Assembly: GCA_965153355.1 (NCBI GenBank)
Contig: OZ231126.1
Coordinates: 83,948,001 to 84,012,000 of the forward strand
Reading direction: 5' to 3'
DNA: 64,000 nucleotides
DNA from: Flaccisagitta enflata
Taxonomy: Eukaryota > Chaetognatha > Sagittoidea > Aphragmophora
Shown: positions 28,846-38,915 of the stretch, piece by piece
Layout: each line of letters opens with the position of its first letter
Position numbering within the stretch: position 1 is the first letter of the stretch
The notes under the pieces: model-generated
Told to the model about the DNA's origin: nothing
Seen by the model: the letters and a program-made list of their open reading frames with translations, nothing else
Databases searched by the model: none
Made by a program: the position numbers and the translations under genes

Positions 28846-29240
28846 CAATAAAAAAGCCGCACTTTTAAATGACAATTTGTCATATTGAATTTCAAAATAA
28901 TTCATGAAAATCTTAAACTGTTTTGAAGATCTTGAAGAGATCTTTCATTTGGCGCTAATCTGGTAGTGCTATCTTTTTTCGTTTAGAAATGGCATCAGTT
29001 TGAGTAACAATATTGCCTATTTCAGTTTTGCAATCCCTATAAAAAATGCATTTTGGCAAAATAGTGCTTCTCTTTGCAGAGCTCTAGCTCCTAAACCGTT
29101 TGAGATACAAGCCTGGGATTGGTCTAGAATGAAAGAAAATTTAAAAATCTTTAAAATTAGTTGAACAAAAAAATTCAAAAAAAATTTTTTGTGTTTCTTT
29201 CACTCACCTACAAAAGGGTGCGGCTTTTTTTTTGATTCGC
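28846..29240. mobile_element. Possible MITE with GCCGCAC ends
   Basis: AATAAAAAAGCCGCACTTTT at 28846 and its inverse GGTGCGGCTTTTTTTTTGATT ending ~29239. The interior CGTTTAGAAATGGCATCAG text also occurs in the MITE at 56443-57435. The ends are imperfect and no target duplication is clear. Confidence 0.45.
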
Positions 29241-29242
29241 GT

Positions 29243-29345
29243 AGTACACAGCTACCCTAGTTGCGTGCGAGTGGGAAGGAGCAGTGCTTGAGAATGTCAC
29301 TGGGGCATTTGGGCAGGAGCAGTAAGCTTCAAAGGCTCAAAAACA
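29243..29345 (-). mobile_element. HT 3' half
   Basis: GCTACCCTAGTTGCGTGCGA, GGGCAGGAGCAGT and CAAAGGCTCAAAAACACC match the 3' half of HT elements on the minus strand; GCACGCAACT is the tag. The hairpin end is missing. Part of it (GTGCTTGAGAATGTCACTGG) is repeated at 29487. Confidence 0.55.
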
Positions 29346-29359
29346 CCAAAAAAGTAACA

Positions 29360-29500
29360 GTCGCAAAAGCGTCAGACGGTCAAGGGTACCCGTGCCCTGC
29401 CAGAGTAGGTTGTGCTTGAAGTTGAGGGGGGAGCAGGGCAGCGGCCTCGAAGGGGTCGATGACCTATGCTTTCACACATATGGGGTAGTGCTTGAGAATG
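29360..29500 (+). mobile_element. FB left end only
   Basis: CAGTCGCAAAAGCGTCAGAC, GGTACCCGTGCCCTGC, then GGGCAGCGGCCTCGAAGGGG and CACACATATGGGG, where it breaks off into a copy of HT sequence. Confidence 0.6.
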
Positions 29501-29597
29501 TCACTGGGGCATTTGGGCAGGAGCAGTAAGCTTAACTAGTCATCCAAGGATCGCACATGGTCAGCAGTACCCGATGCCCTGCTGAGAGTGCCCAGTG

Positions 29598-29917
29598 CAG
29601 AGATGCAGATTCTTGGTAGCAGAGTAGCAATGCTACGCGGCAGGCTAGGTCCAAGGTGCGGCAGGAATAGAAAGGAGAAGCAATGAGGGAGGAAAAATAG
29701 GAGAAAAGATGGGAAGGAAACAAGGAAAGAAAGAAAACTGGAATTGAATTGAGTCAGTTAAAGCAAAATGAAAGAAAGAGGGAAAGAAAGGAAGAGAAAA
29801 TACTAAATTGAGAGATGGAAAACAGAATGAAAGAAAAGATATACAATAGGTAAGAGCTGCGGCAGCTCTTTGGAACAAAATTTTGCTACGCGGCAGCTTG
29901 CGGAATCTGCATCTCTG
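29598..29917. mobile_element. hAT-type MITE, 320 bp, 8-bp target duplication
   Basis: Ends CAGAGATGCAGATTC (29598) and GAATCTGCATCTCTG (to 29917) are exact inverted repeats. The flanks GCCCAGTG at 29590-29597 and 29918-29925 are identical 8-mers. It sits inside an FB left end, whose uninterrupted form is seen (inverted) at 61735-61812. No coding capacity. Confidence 0.85.
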
Positions 29918-30295
29918 GCCCAGTGAAGAAGTAGAGAGAGAGCAGGGCAGCGGCCCCAAAGGGCCGATGTCCTGTAGAACACAGGGGGTAATTTCCAGAC
30001 GTCCTGAGGGGGCATATTTCAGGCTTTAGATGACTGATTAAGGCCACTGAAGGCATATTTTAAAGCTGGAGGGCAGATTCAAGGCTTGGAGAGCAGATTT
30101 GAGGTTTGCACAACGCAATCCTCCCTATTACTTCTGTACTGGTAACGGGTCAGGGATCTTTAGGGAAAGGGTCAGGGATCTTCTTGATAGTTCTCAATTG
30201 ATCCCAGTTAGTTCACTTATCCGTTCAGATCTTTTGGGATCTGCTTGGATCGGGATCTGGAGCTCCTCCTAGTGCATCAAAGTAAGCTCAATTTT

Positions 30296-31750
30296 TAGTC
30301 GCGTGCACGCGACTCTACAACCCGCTCCGTCGGTCGGTCGGTCGGTCCGTCGGTCGGTCGGTCGGTCGGTCGGTAACACTTTGCTTTTTTTCATCTTTTT
30401 GGGTCGTCTGGAGTTATTTTGAGTCATTTTTTTGTTGTTCTTGGGAATTACTGGTTGCTTGTAGTCATTTTTGGTTATTTTTGGTCATTTTTGGTCATTT
30501 TGGTCATTTTGGTCATTTTGATGATTTTGGTCATTTTTGGTCATTTTTGGTCATTTTTGGTCATTTTTCATTATTTTTGGTCATTTTTGGTCATTTCTGG
30601 TCATTTTTGGTCATTTTTGGTCATTTTTGGTCATCTTTGGTCATTTTTGGTCATTTTGGTCATTTTGGTCATTTTGGTTATTTTTGGTCATTTTGATCAT
30701 TTTTGGTCATTTTTTATCATTTTTGATCATTTTTGATCATTTTTTTTTTTATTTTTGGTCATTTTGGTCATTTTAGTTATTTTTTGGTCATTTTAGTTAT
30801 TTTTTGGTCATTTTGGTCAATTTTGGTCATTTTGGTCAATTTTGGTCAATTTTGGTCAATTTTAGTCATTTTTGCTCATCTTTGGTCATTTTTGGTCATT
30901 TTTGGTCATCTTTGGTCATTTTTGGTCATTTTGGTCATTTTGGTTATTTTTGGTCATTTTGATCATTTTTGGTCATTTTTTATCATTTTTGATCATTTTT
31001 GATCATTTTTTTTTTATTTTTGGTCATTTTGGTCATTTTGGTCATTTTAGTTATTTTTTGGTCATTTTGGTCAATTTTGGTCATTTTGGTCAATTTTGGT
31101 CAATTTTGGTCAATTTTAGTCATTTTTGCTCATCTTTGGTCATCTTTGGTCATTTTTGGTCATTTATGGTCATTGATGGTCATTTTTGGTCATTTTTGGT
31201 CATTTTTGGTCATTTTCGGTCATTTTTGTCATTTTTGTCATTTTTGTCATTTTTGTCATTTTTGGTCATTTTTGGTCATTTTGGTCATTTTGGTCATTTT
31301 GGTCATTTTTGGTCATTTTTGGTCATTTTTGGTTAAAGTCTGCTGGTTGATGTCTGCTAGTTAAAGCCTGCTGGTTAAAGTCTGCTGGGTAAAGTCTGAT
31401 GGTTAAAGTCTGCTGGTTTAAATCTGCTGGTTTGAATCTGCTGGTTTAAGTCTGCTGGTTTAAATCTAATGGGTTAAGTCTGCTGGTTAAAGTCTGCTGG
31501 TTTAGGTCTGGTTAAGGTCTGGTTTAGGTCTGATTTAGGTCTGGTTTCGGTCTGGTTTTGGTCTGGTTCAATTCTGGTTTAATTCTGGTTTGAGTCTGGT
31601 TTGAGTCTGGTTTGAGTCTGGTTTGATTCTGGTTTGGGTCTGGTTTGGGTTGCGTTTAAGTCTGATTTTCGATAAAAAGATACAATAAGGAGTCAGGTCA
31701 GTTCAGTAATTTTTGTCCTGCACGCGACTTATAGGTGTTGGCCTTGTTTT
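30296..31750 (+). mobile_element. HT element expanded by an internal GGTCATTTTT minisatellite
   Basis: The 5' end is a perfect hairpin AGTCGCGTGCACGCGACT (30297-30314), CTCTACAACCCGCTCCGTC and (GGTC)n. The 3' end is GCACGCGACTTATAGGTGTT GGCCTTGTTTTT near 31719-31750. In the 180-bp relative at 19105 the middle has only a few GTCATTTTAA copies. Here about 30419-31335 is a 9-11 bp GGTCATTTTT minisatellite. It is followed by a ~14-bp AAAGTCTGCTGGTT block (31335-31500) and an ~8-bp TCTGGTTT block (31500-31660). The long Phe/Trp/Ser ORFs are repeat artefacts. Confidence 0.78.
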
Positions 31751-31798
31751 TATATGAATCTGATTCAGCGCATGACACTCAGTGTATTACAGAGATGC

Positions 31799-31802
<4 letters not shown>

Positions 31803-31878
<76 letters not shown>

Positions 31879-31964
31879 TAAGTAGGCTGATAAGCGCCAT
31901 GTCTTAGCATATTATTCATTTAAATTGAACAAAAGAAAAATATATTCTTTCTTTGTTTCTTTGT

Positions 31965-32061
<97 letters not shown>
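31803..32061 (+). repeat. (GA)n and (CT)n microsatellites
   Basis: GA 31803-31875 and CT 31966-32061, about 90 bp apart in opposite sense, so this stretch can fold as a long imperfect hairpin. Confidence 0.9.
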
Positions 32062-32062
<1 letters not shown>

Positions 32063-32639
32063 GCAAAAACACATATCTAACAATTACAACACCTTGTACC
32101 ATCACTACATAGTGAATCATAATTTTCACAAAAAAACTTTGCTTACATTGTTTCTTTAGAATTGCTCTACTGGATCGGATCCGAGATCCTAAACTAAACT
32201 AAAAAGTATTCCTGTTCCGGATTTGGTTATTAACATGAATTTAAAGGCAATGATAACTGGATCCTTATGAAGTAGTAAAATTGACCCTGTTCCGTGATTG
32301 AAGATCCCTGTTCCGTTAATGGCGATCCAAATGCCTTGTGGTTTGGAGGGCAAATTTGAGCCTGGGAGGACTGTTTTGATGCTTGGAGGGCTAATTGAAG
32401 GTCTGGAGGGCGGATTGAGGTCTTGGGGACAGATTTGAGGTGGGGGAGAGGGCTGATTTGAAGCCTAGGAGGCTTATTTTAGGCCTGGAGGGCTAAATTG
32501 AGGGCTGGGAGGGCAAATATGAGGCCTTGATGGTCAATGGGGGGGGATGGAAGGACATATGGATGGACGTGTGTAAATTCCCCCCGTGTTCTAAAGGACA
32601 TTGGCCCTTTGGGGCCGCTGCCCAAAAAGCTAAAAAACA

Positions 32640-32780
32640 CCATAAAAGTAATAGTCGCAAAAGAGTCAGGTTGTGCTTGAAGTTGAGGGTGGAGCAGGGC
32701 AGCGGCCCCAAAGGGGTCGACGACCTATGCTTTCACACATATGGGGAATTTTCTCCCTCTCCTCCTCCTTCTCCCCCTTT
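32640..32780 (+). mobile_element. FB left end, internally deleted
   Basis: AATAGTCGCAAAAGAGTCAGG runs straight into GAGGGTGGAGCAGGGCAGCG GCCCC and CACACATATGGGGAATTTTCT with (CTC)n. The outer GTACCGCTGACC-type motif is deleted. No right arm. Confidence 0.6.
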
Positions 32781-32857
32781 GGTTTTGGCATAAGATCATA
32801 CATAACGTTAATGCATTAAGATGGAATTGTTACATGAATACGTCTGAGGCCTACTTC

Positions 32858-33069
32858 GTTTTTAATCGCGTGCTACGCAACTCTACACCCCACTTTGTAT
32901 ATCTGTCGGTTCATTGGTTGGTCCTTCCGTCCGTCACACATTACTTTTTTGGGGTTTTTGCGGTTCTTGGCCTCACTACTCCTGCCCAAGTGATTGAGTG
33001 ACCTCAAACACAGCCCCTACCCACCCGCCACCCATATGCGACTTCGGTAGCCGTGTATCCGGCCTTGTT
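32858..33069 (+). mobile_element. HT element, full length
   Basis: Starts TTTTTAATCGCGTGCTACGC (decayed stem), CTCTACACCCCACTTTGT, GTCC/GTCG run, TTACTTTTTTGGGG, GGCCTCACTACTCCTGCCC, ATGCGACTTCGGTAGCCGTG and CCGGCCTTGTT. Same layout as 1412-1606. Confidence 0.65.
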
Positions 33070-33089
33070 AAAAATCTTAGAGCGATTGT

Positions 33090-34060
33090 AGCGGAATCTG
33101 AGAAAAACCATATAAAATACCAATAATTTTGCTATTTTTACAGCTTTTTTACAGCATTTTACAGCATTAATTCAAAATTCAATCAGGAAATTTTTGAGAA
33201 TTTAGTATGAATTGATAAATTAAGTATCCCCGATGCCCAACCCATCAGTTGTTTTTACCTCCTGTTCTTTTTTGACCACCTAAAGCCTCCAACAATGCAT
33301 GATTATCAAAAAAACTTGAGGCAGCTATAAGAAATGTGTTCACACCTAAAGACATGGAATCACAAAAATACTCATAAATCGAGAATGGCTAGACTGAGGG
33401 ACTTGAAATTTTAGGGTTAGACGCAGAACTTGATGCTCTTTCAGACCATACCCAATGCAAACTTCCCTAGTTTCTTATGACGGGTTTCAATACTGGGAAT
33501 CACAGCGTGACATAAGCGTGACAGGGTGTGAACACATTTCTTATAGCACATTGAAAATTTTATATTTCTACATTGAGACATGGCAAAGTCACGAAATTTG
33601 GCATGAACACTCTCATATGTCTTCACTAAACGGGCAAAAAAGAAAAAGTTGAAAAAATCAAGGAAAGATGAGGTTTTTTTATCAATAATTGGAATTTTTC
33701 CCAAAAATCATCAAAAATAGTACTTTTAAAAAAATTCAAAAAATGCAATTTTTCAATAATGAACAAGGACCTGTCGACAAAAGATTTTAAGTCCTCAAAA
33801 CCATAACCAGGACCAATGAAAATGTGCCATTTCTTCATATCATGTTATGTTTTTTCTCAGATTTTACAGTGATGATAGTCAGCGTGACCTAAATAGGACA
33901 TATAGAAATTGGCCAAATCAGCACTTTTTTGGGTCTTAGATCCTAATGATATGCCGACACTGAAGAAAGTTGGTTGTTACTAGAGTCCTACCTGATGTCC
34001 CTGACCACCTTGGGACACTTTTCTCAAAAAAGAGATTGAGAAAGAATACTTTATATGTCA
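33090..34060. repeat. Decayed dispersed repeat with internal inverted pair
   Basis: TATAAGAAATGTGTTCACAC (33326) is inverted at 33523-33545 (GTGTGAACACATTTCTTATA). Text around 33500-33750 is related to 46085-46260 inside the LTR element. AATCTGAGAAAAACC at 33098 and GTTTTTTCTCAGATT at 33846 form an outer inverted pair. No supported ORF. Confidence 0.5.
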
Positions 34061-34123
34061 TCTTATGAGGGTATTTCCTTGGCCCGGCGAATCTCGAATC
34101 TTACCAAAATCAATTTATCTTTT

Positions 34124-34720
34124 TTGAGCCCTAAAGGCCCCCAGCATGGGGTCCCTTGGGATTCTTAACCTCCTTTACTGTTTTCTCATACTACATGAGT
34201 CTCTTGAGTCAAGAGTCTTGCCAGAAATTTTACGACTCTTATGACAAAGATGCAGAAACAACAACCAACGAATCATGATCCTTGTCATTTTCAGCTGTTC
34301 TAATTTTGTCAATCTTTCTGAGCACTTAGGGCCCCCTTGATGGGGTTTCTATAGGCCCTTAACGTTTGTCTGTGCCCCATACCAAATGACAGAATATTTT
34401 CTTAACAATGCGAATAGAGCAGAAACAATAGCTAAAAAGTCATGATTTTGGTCGTTTTTGGCATTTTTGGTGGTTTCAACTTGGCTATCTTGAGCCCATA
34501 GGGCCCCCTAAATGGGGTCCCCAGGGGCTCTTTATCTTTATAATGGTTCCCCCGCACCAGATTACCGTATCTTTACAGCAAATTAACTCCTCCAATGACA
34601 ATGAAGTGGGATGCAGGAATAACAACAAAAAAAATCATAATTTTTGTGATTTTTAGCAATTTGTCCTATTTCCGGCCCCTTTGAGAGCCCCTGGAGGGTA
34701 CCTCAGGGGCTACAATCCTA
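34124..34720 (+). repeat. Tandem series of the ~170-195 bp GGGCCCCC repeat
   Basis: Unit starts near 34124, 34319, 34491 and 34674, each with GAGCCC(A/T)(A/T)AGGGCCCCC, ATGGGGT and then CCCCGCACCAGATTACCGTA, TAACAGC(A)AA and AACAATAGCTAAAAAGTCAT-like text. The LINE begins shortly after its last unit. Confidence 0.6.
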
Positions 34721-34892
34721 TATTTCTCAGTTTTACTATCAATAACATTTCAACCTGGACCAATTCCAAGTTTCTTTATCACTCCGTTAACAAATTACAA
34801 AGAAAACAATGCAAAATTTCCCAAATTTTGCTTCTTTCGATGGTACTTAAATCCCATTACGCATATTGGGGTCATGAATACGACAAAGTTGA

Positions 34893-35060
34893 TTGTTGGC
34901 GCCCTTTTTTGGAAAGAATGTCCCTGTTTTAGGGTTTCCCTATCAAGAAAAGTATGTCATCCTGAAGAAAAATGCCCCGAGGTATTGTTGTTACATTAAT
35001 TCCTCCACTATTGTTAGAGGTTTTATGGCTCCTAACTCCAAAAGGGGCATTCGTGGACAT
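34893..35060 (+). pseudogene. Possible frameshifted upstream piece of the LINE endonuclease
   Basis: In the frame of an ATG at 34893 the text KNAPRYCCYINSS resembles the (R)xxxYV/IN segment found upstream in LINE endonucleases. It runs to a stop at 35073, whereas the main ORF in another frame picks up GAFVDIHTKGDKEQILATID. A single indel between about 35000 and 35060 would join them. This is inference from a short match. Confidence 0.3.
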
Positions 35061-37686
35061 ACATACAAAAGGTGACAAGGAACAAATCTTGGCAACAATT
35101 GACTACCAAGGACAAAGGATCCATATAGCCACTCAATACTGCCACAAAGGAGGGAAGATAGATGAACAGTTGGTAGAAAGATTGACGACAATTTCGAGGG
35201 ACGAAATAGGCATCCTCCTTGGCGACCTAAACTCCAGCCATACGGAATTTGGGGGCCATTCCGACACGACAAACGGAAATGAATTAAAACGAGTTATAGA
35301 CGAGTACGGCCTGACATACGTGCCAAACGAACAGAACACATTTCTAAGCCGCCGAGAAGGGGATCGAGACAACACAATAGATGTGGCCTTCGTTAACCCC
35401 GTCGGCGAATCCAAAATGGTGAACTACGGTGTAGGTGAAAATCTGGGATCGGACCACCTCCCCCTCTACGTAATATTTCAACTAACAACGCGAAACGAAC
35501 CCATTACAGCAAGAATAACTGATGAAGACAAATTCAAAGAGCTCCAACGAGGAACGACCTACGAATGGAAAGAAGGCCCACAAACGAGCAATGACGTAGA
35601 CAACTACATAATGGACCTGGAATACAAAATCCTAAAATGTAAGGAAGAGGCGACCCATGAAAAGATCATAAAAACGAACGCCGGAGTCGCCCTTAGCAAA
35701 GAAACAAGCGCCCTTATCAAAGAACGAAGAAAAATTGAAAGAATAAGGAAGAACAAAAACAGAACAATGACAACGGAACAAAAACAACGCTCGAATTGGC
35801 TAAACCGTGAAATCAAAAGAAGTATAAACTTGGATAAATATAACTACCTTCGTCGAATGGGCTCGCGCGTAATCTATGAAAATAACCCAAAAAAAAGGTG
35901 GGAACTCATAAACAACATAACGGGCCGAAAACAGTACGAAGATAACTTTAAAGCACTCGTAAAACCCGACGGCAGCAAAACGAAAAATGCCCTCGAGAAT
36001 GCCGAAGTTCACGCGTCAAGACTCCAAGAAACATGCAGCTTAGCCCCAGATCCACGCATGGACGAAAGGTGGAGAGCCCACGTAGAAGAAGATCTCAGAC
36101 AACATCCGGAAATCTTTCATCAATCGCCATGGATAAACGCTCAGGATATGGACTTCGACGACGTCAGAAGTGGAATGTTGGCGACGAAGGAACAACTTAT
36201 CGAAATAATAAAAACGACAAAAAACAAGGGCGCCGCGGGTCCGGATAAAATCGATCATTGGACCCTCAAGCGCCTCGCAAACAACACCTTAGATCAACTG
36301 CTTCGTATACTAAACGCCTGCGTGATCCTTTCGTACTTCCCGGTCCGCTGGAAAGAAGCATATACAACGATGATTCTTAAACCTGCAAAGGATGGGGCCT
36401 ATAGCGCAAATTATAGGCCCATCAGCTTATGCAGTGTTTTAGGTAAAATCCTCGAAAAAATGTATCTAAGAGCATTCGAGAAATTCCTCACTGAGAATAA
36501 CCTTCAACGCGCCCGCCAATGTGGATTTAAACGGGGCCGTTCCGCCCAGGAAAGTTTGATCAAACTAGCTGACGACTGCTCAAACGCCTTTAAAACGAAA
36601 AAGAACGTCCTTGGGGTATTTGTGGACTTGGAAAAGGCTTTTGATCGCCTGTTCCATGCAGGTCTCCTCTTCAAATTAAGGAAAGATGGAGCCCCACTAG
36701 CTCTCATAAGAATAATAGCGTCATTCCTCACCGGAAGAACCTTTAGGATGAAAGAGAAGAACGTCCTCTCAACGTCACGCCCACTAGAAGCCTCGGCCCC
36801 ACAGGGAGGCGTAGGATCACCGCCATTATTTACGTATTATATTTCTGACATCCCGGGCACTGACCTTCCGAACCTGGCAAGCCTATGGTCGGACGACAGT
36901 GCCTATGCGGATGACGCAGCAGAGTGGAGGGCATACGCTAACCTTCTAATCGCAGTTCAAGAGATGCAACGCTACCTCGACGAATTGGAAACGTGGGGAT
37001 CAAAGTGGCGCTTATTGCCATCCCCAACAAAAACGGAAGTGATCATCTTCTCCAGAGCAACCCATGGCAGTAGAGAAAAACCAAAGCTGTACCTCTTCGG
37101 CCAAGAACTGAAGGTAGTCGACAAAGTGAAATTCTTGGGTACGACGTTTGACAAAAGGCTAAACTGGCACGAACACATAACAAATATTTCCAACAAAGCC
37201 ATACCAAGGTCGTTCCAAATAACGAAAATGGCCCAATGCCTCGACGGAAGAGATACGAAGATGGTCTTGGATCTATTCAATTCCCTCATAACATCACTCT
37301 TCGATTACTCGTCAGTAGCGTTTGCCCCCATGGCAAATACGCACTGGAACCAAGTACATCAAATCCAAATGCGTACGTTAAAGTCGGCCGCGGGAGTCCC
37401 ACGTAGAACCCCAGACAGAGTAATCTTCGACACTATAAATATGGAGCCTCTCAAGGATACAATAATGAGAAGGGCGAAGAAAAGATTTGACAAAATGAAC
37501 GCGAACAACAAATCACTAGAAAAGTACCAACAACGACATGCTGAATTCGCTTGGAAACGACCCACAAACAAATCACCATACGACGTTTTCTCACCACTGA
37601 CAAGACCACACGACTGTCACCACTGTCTCTTCAATAATGCTCACGACTGTGCTCCACTCTCAAACCAACGAACAGGTCATGTTTAA
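34972..37686 (+). CDS. LINE polyprotein: endonuclease C-terminus and reverse transcriptase
   Basis: 904 codons. Residues 84-87 GDLN and 159-162 GSDH are the late catalytic motifs of APE-type (EEP) endonucleases. The early motifs (N...E) are absent, so the protein is 5'-truncated. The reverse transcriptase spans about residues 410-740: AAGPDKIDHWTLK (~423), NYRPISLCSVLGKILEK (~480), QCGFKRGRSAQES (~515), VFVDLEKAFD (motif A, Asp 552), APQGGVGSP (motif B, ~609) and YADD at 645-648 (motif C, catalytic Asp pair). A thumb-like region follows (LGTTFDKRLNWHEHI). Near the end C882-x2-C885-x5-H891-x-C893 may be a small zinc knuckle. It uses the RNA template for target-primed reverse transcription. The frame is intact, so the copy is fairly young. 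The ATG at 34972 is simply the first Met of the open frame, not a proven start. Confidence 0.88.
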   Translation: MPRGIVVTLIPPLLLEVLWLLTPKGAFVDIHTKGDKEQILATIDYQGQRIHIATQYCHKGGKIDEQLVERLTTISRDEIGILLGDLNSSHTEFGGHSDTTNGNELKRVIDEYGLTYVPNEQNTFLSRREGDRDNTIDVAFVNPVGESKMVNYGVGENLGSDHLPLYVIFQLTTRNEPITARITDEDKFKELQRGTTYEWKEGPQTSNDVDNYIMDLEYKILKCKEEATHEKIIKTNAGVALSKETSALIKERRKIERIRKNKNRTMTTEQKQRSNWLNREIKRSINLDKYNYLRRMGSRVIYENNPKKRWELINNITGRKQYEDNFKALVKPDGSKTKNALENAEVHASRLQETCSLAPDPRMDERWRAHVEEDLRQHPEIFHQSPWINAQDMDFDDVRSGMLATKEQLIEIIKTTKNKGAAGPDKIDHWTLKRLANNTLDQLLRILNACVILSYFPVRWKEAYTTMILKPAKDGAYSANYRPISLCSVLGKILEKMYLRAFEKFLTENNLQRARQCGFKRGRSAQESLIKLADDCSNAFKTKKNVLGVFVDLEKAFDRLFHAGLLFKLRKDGAPLALIRIIASFLTGRTFRMKEKNVLSTSRPLEASAPQGGVGSPPLFTYYISDIPGTDLPNLASLWSDDSAYADDAAEWRAYANLLIAVQEMQRYLDELETWGSKWRLLPSPTKTEVIIFSRATHGSREKPKLYLFGQELKVVDKVKFLGTTFDKRLNWHEHITNISNKAIPRSFQITKMAQCLDGRDTKMVLDLFNSLITSLFDYSSVAFAPMANTHWNQVHQIQMRTLKSAAGVPRRTPDRVIFDTINMEPLKDTIMRRAKKRFDKMNANNKSLEKYQQRHAEFAWKRPTNKSPYDVFSPLTRPHDCHHCLFNNAHDCAPLSNQRTGHV

Positions 37687-38915
37687 GGCGAAAACAAGGC
37701 TATCCAGAACGAGAGAAAGCGCCTGGGAAAAGGAACAAGCTAAAGCGCTAAGAGATATACGAAAAGAGAGAAAAATGGACAGACAACGCAACAGGGAATC
37801 CTCGTGGTTAACCAGTACAGTCCAAGCGTTATGCTGTTGCAGGAAAGCAGAATCCTATTCAGACCAAGACACAGAAACGAAACAGGTCATCGCAATCAAA
37901 CCACAGTTGAAATCACCGCATTCCTTCTTGTATATTGAATATCCTGTTATTCATCGATGTTTTTATCTTGTTCGACGCTTTTATACATTTTATCGATACG
38001 CCTTTTTATCTGTACGCTATTCATCTGGACGAGAATGTTTAACCGCCCTTCGTCTGCTCGACACAACTGGGAATGATGATGTCACGTACTGTCGGATCGT
38101 ACCGTCCGACAGCGACAGACCCGACGTGAACGACGTTGTCTCGGGATCACGCCGCATTGTGCGGTCTGGCCGGGCGAGGGGGGGGCGGGGAGAGCCGTTA
38201 ACACTCCAAGTAATTGCCGGTACAACAAGCAGACCGAACGGACAAGACAGCATAATGAAATTGGCTAACTTTATCACCATGCCAACCCTTCTTCCTTACC
38301 TACAGAGCCAAGGCCCGATAACGCATTCCCCATCAAACTGGCAGAACTTACGAACCAACGCAGGAATCCGGCGCCCGCGAATGAATAACAACGCCGAAGA
38401 GGGGCAAACCTCCTCCACAGGAGGCAGCCCGAATCGCAATCTACGCCCAACAGCCAGGCTGATCCTAAGCGCTATAACTCCACAGTACGGTGTCCCAATG
38501 CCAGCCGGCGCAGAAGGGGGGGCGCGCCCACGACGTCCAGCCAGAGCGATAAACACTCCAACAATCAACACTTCGACAACGCAAATTGGCGAGGGTGGCG
38601 ACAGCGGAATCACCCTTGCCCGCACTCCGCCTACGCCCCCGGTGGTGGCCTCGGCGGGACAAGCGCCAATCGTGGAAGCCGCCGAGAAGCCATACGACGA
38701 CGTACCGGCAACGGAGCTCGAAACACCGCAACCGCCGCCGCCGCGAGCAGACAGTGAAACGCCGGGCGGGGGCCAACGTGTATGGACCCCTCCGAGTCTG
38801 GATCCTAACATCGTGGCGAAGTACGGCAATCCCACAAAGAAAGTACAACAAGACGAAATCCTTCTATCGCCTCCAAGGGAATTCGCCGATAACTCTAGCG
38901 CAGACGCCGACGCGG
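37637..38915 (+). CDS. LINE downstream ORF, 5' part (interrupted by LTR insertion)
   Basis: This frame opens before the reverse transcriptase stop. An ATG at 37679 overlaps the end of that ORF (ATGTTTAA; stop TAA at 37684-37686), a layout compatible with termination-reinitiation; an earlier in-frame ATG lies at 37637. The first ~70 residues are strongly basic and helical (SAWEKEQAKALRDIRKERK), with a CCC at about residue 70. A hydrophobic/aromatic patch follows (about 95-130), then a Pro/Ala/Ser/Thr-rich disordered region. No known domain recognised. The natural frame stops being LINE sequence at 38915; the final 35 residues of the apparent 461-residue ORF are read from the LTR. It continues in frame at 51383. 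Confidence 0.6.

Larger units (their letters stand above)
29534..32625 (+). mobile_element. Composite FB element split by nested insertions
   Basis: The left end has ACTAGTCATCCAAGGATCGC, outer motif GTACCCGATGCCCTGC and arm GGGCAGCGGCCCCAAAGGG (29945) with GTAATTTCCAGACGTCC. The right arm at 32565-32625 has GTAAATTCCCCCCGTGTTCT ... TTTGGGGCCGCTGCCC. Short GGAGGGCAGATTTGAGG-type array pieces lie at both inner edges (30010-30105 and 32345-32540). Everything between is foreign: an HT element with a giant minisatellite, GA and CT runs, and ATCCCTGTTCCG text. A hAT-type MITE interrupts the left end. Confidence 0.62.

Noticed and set aside
30419-31364. Long Phe/Trp/Ser ORFs
   Set aside because: They follow the GGTCATTTTT minisatellite and are open in several frames.
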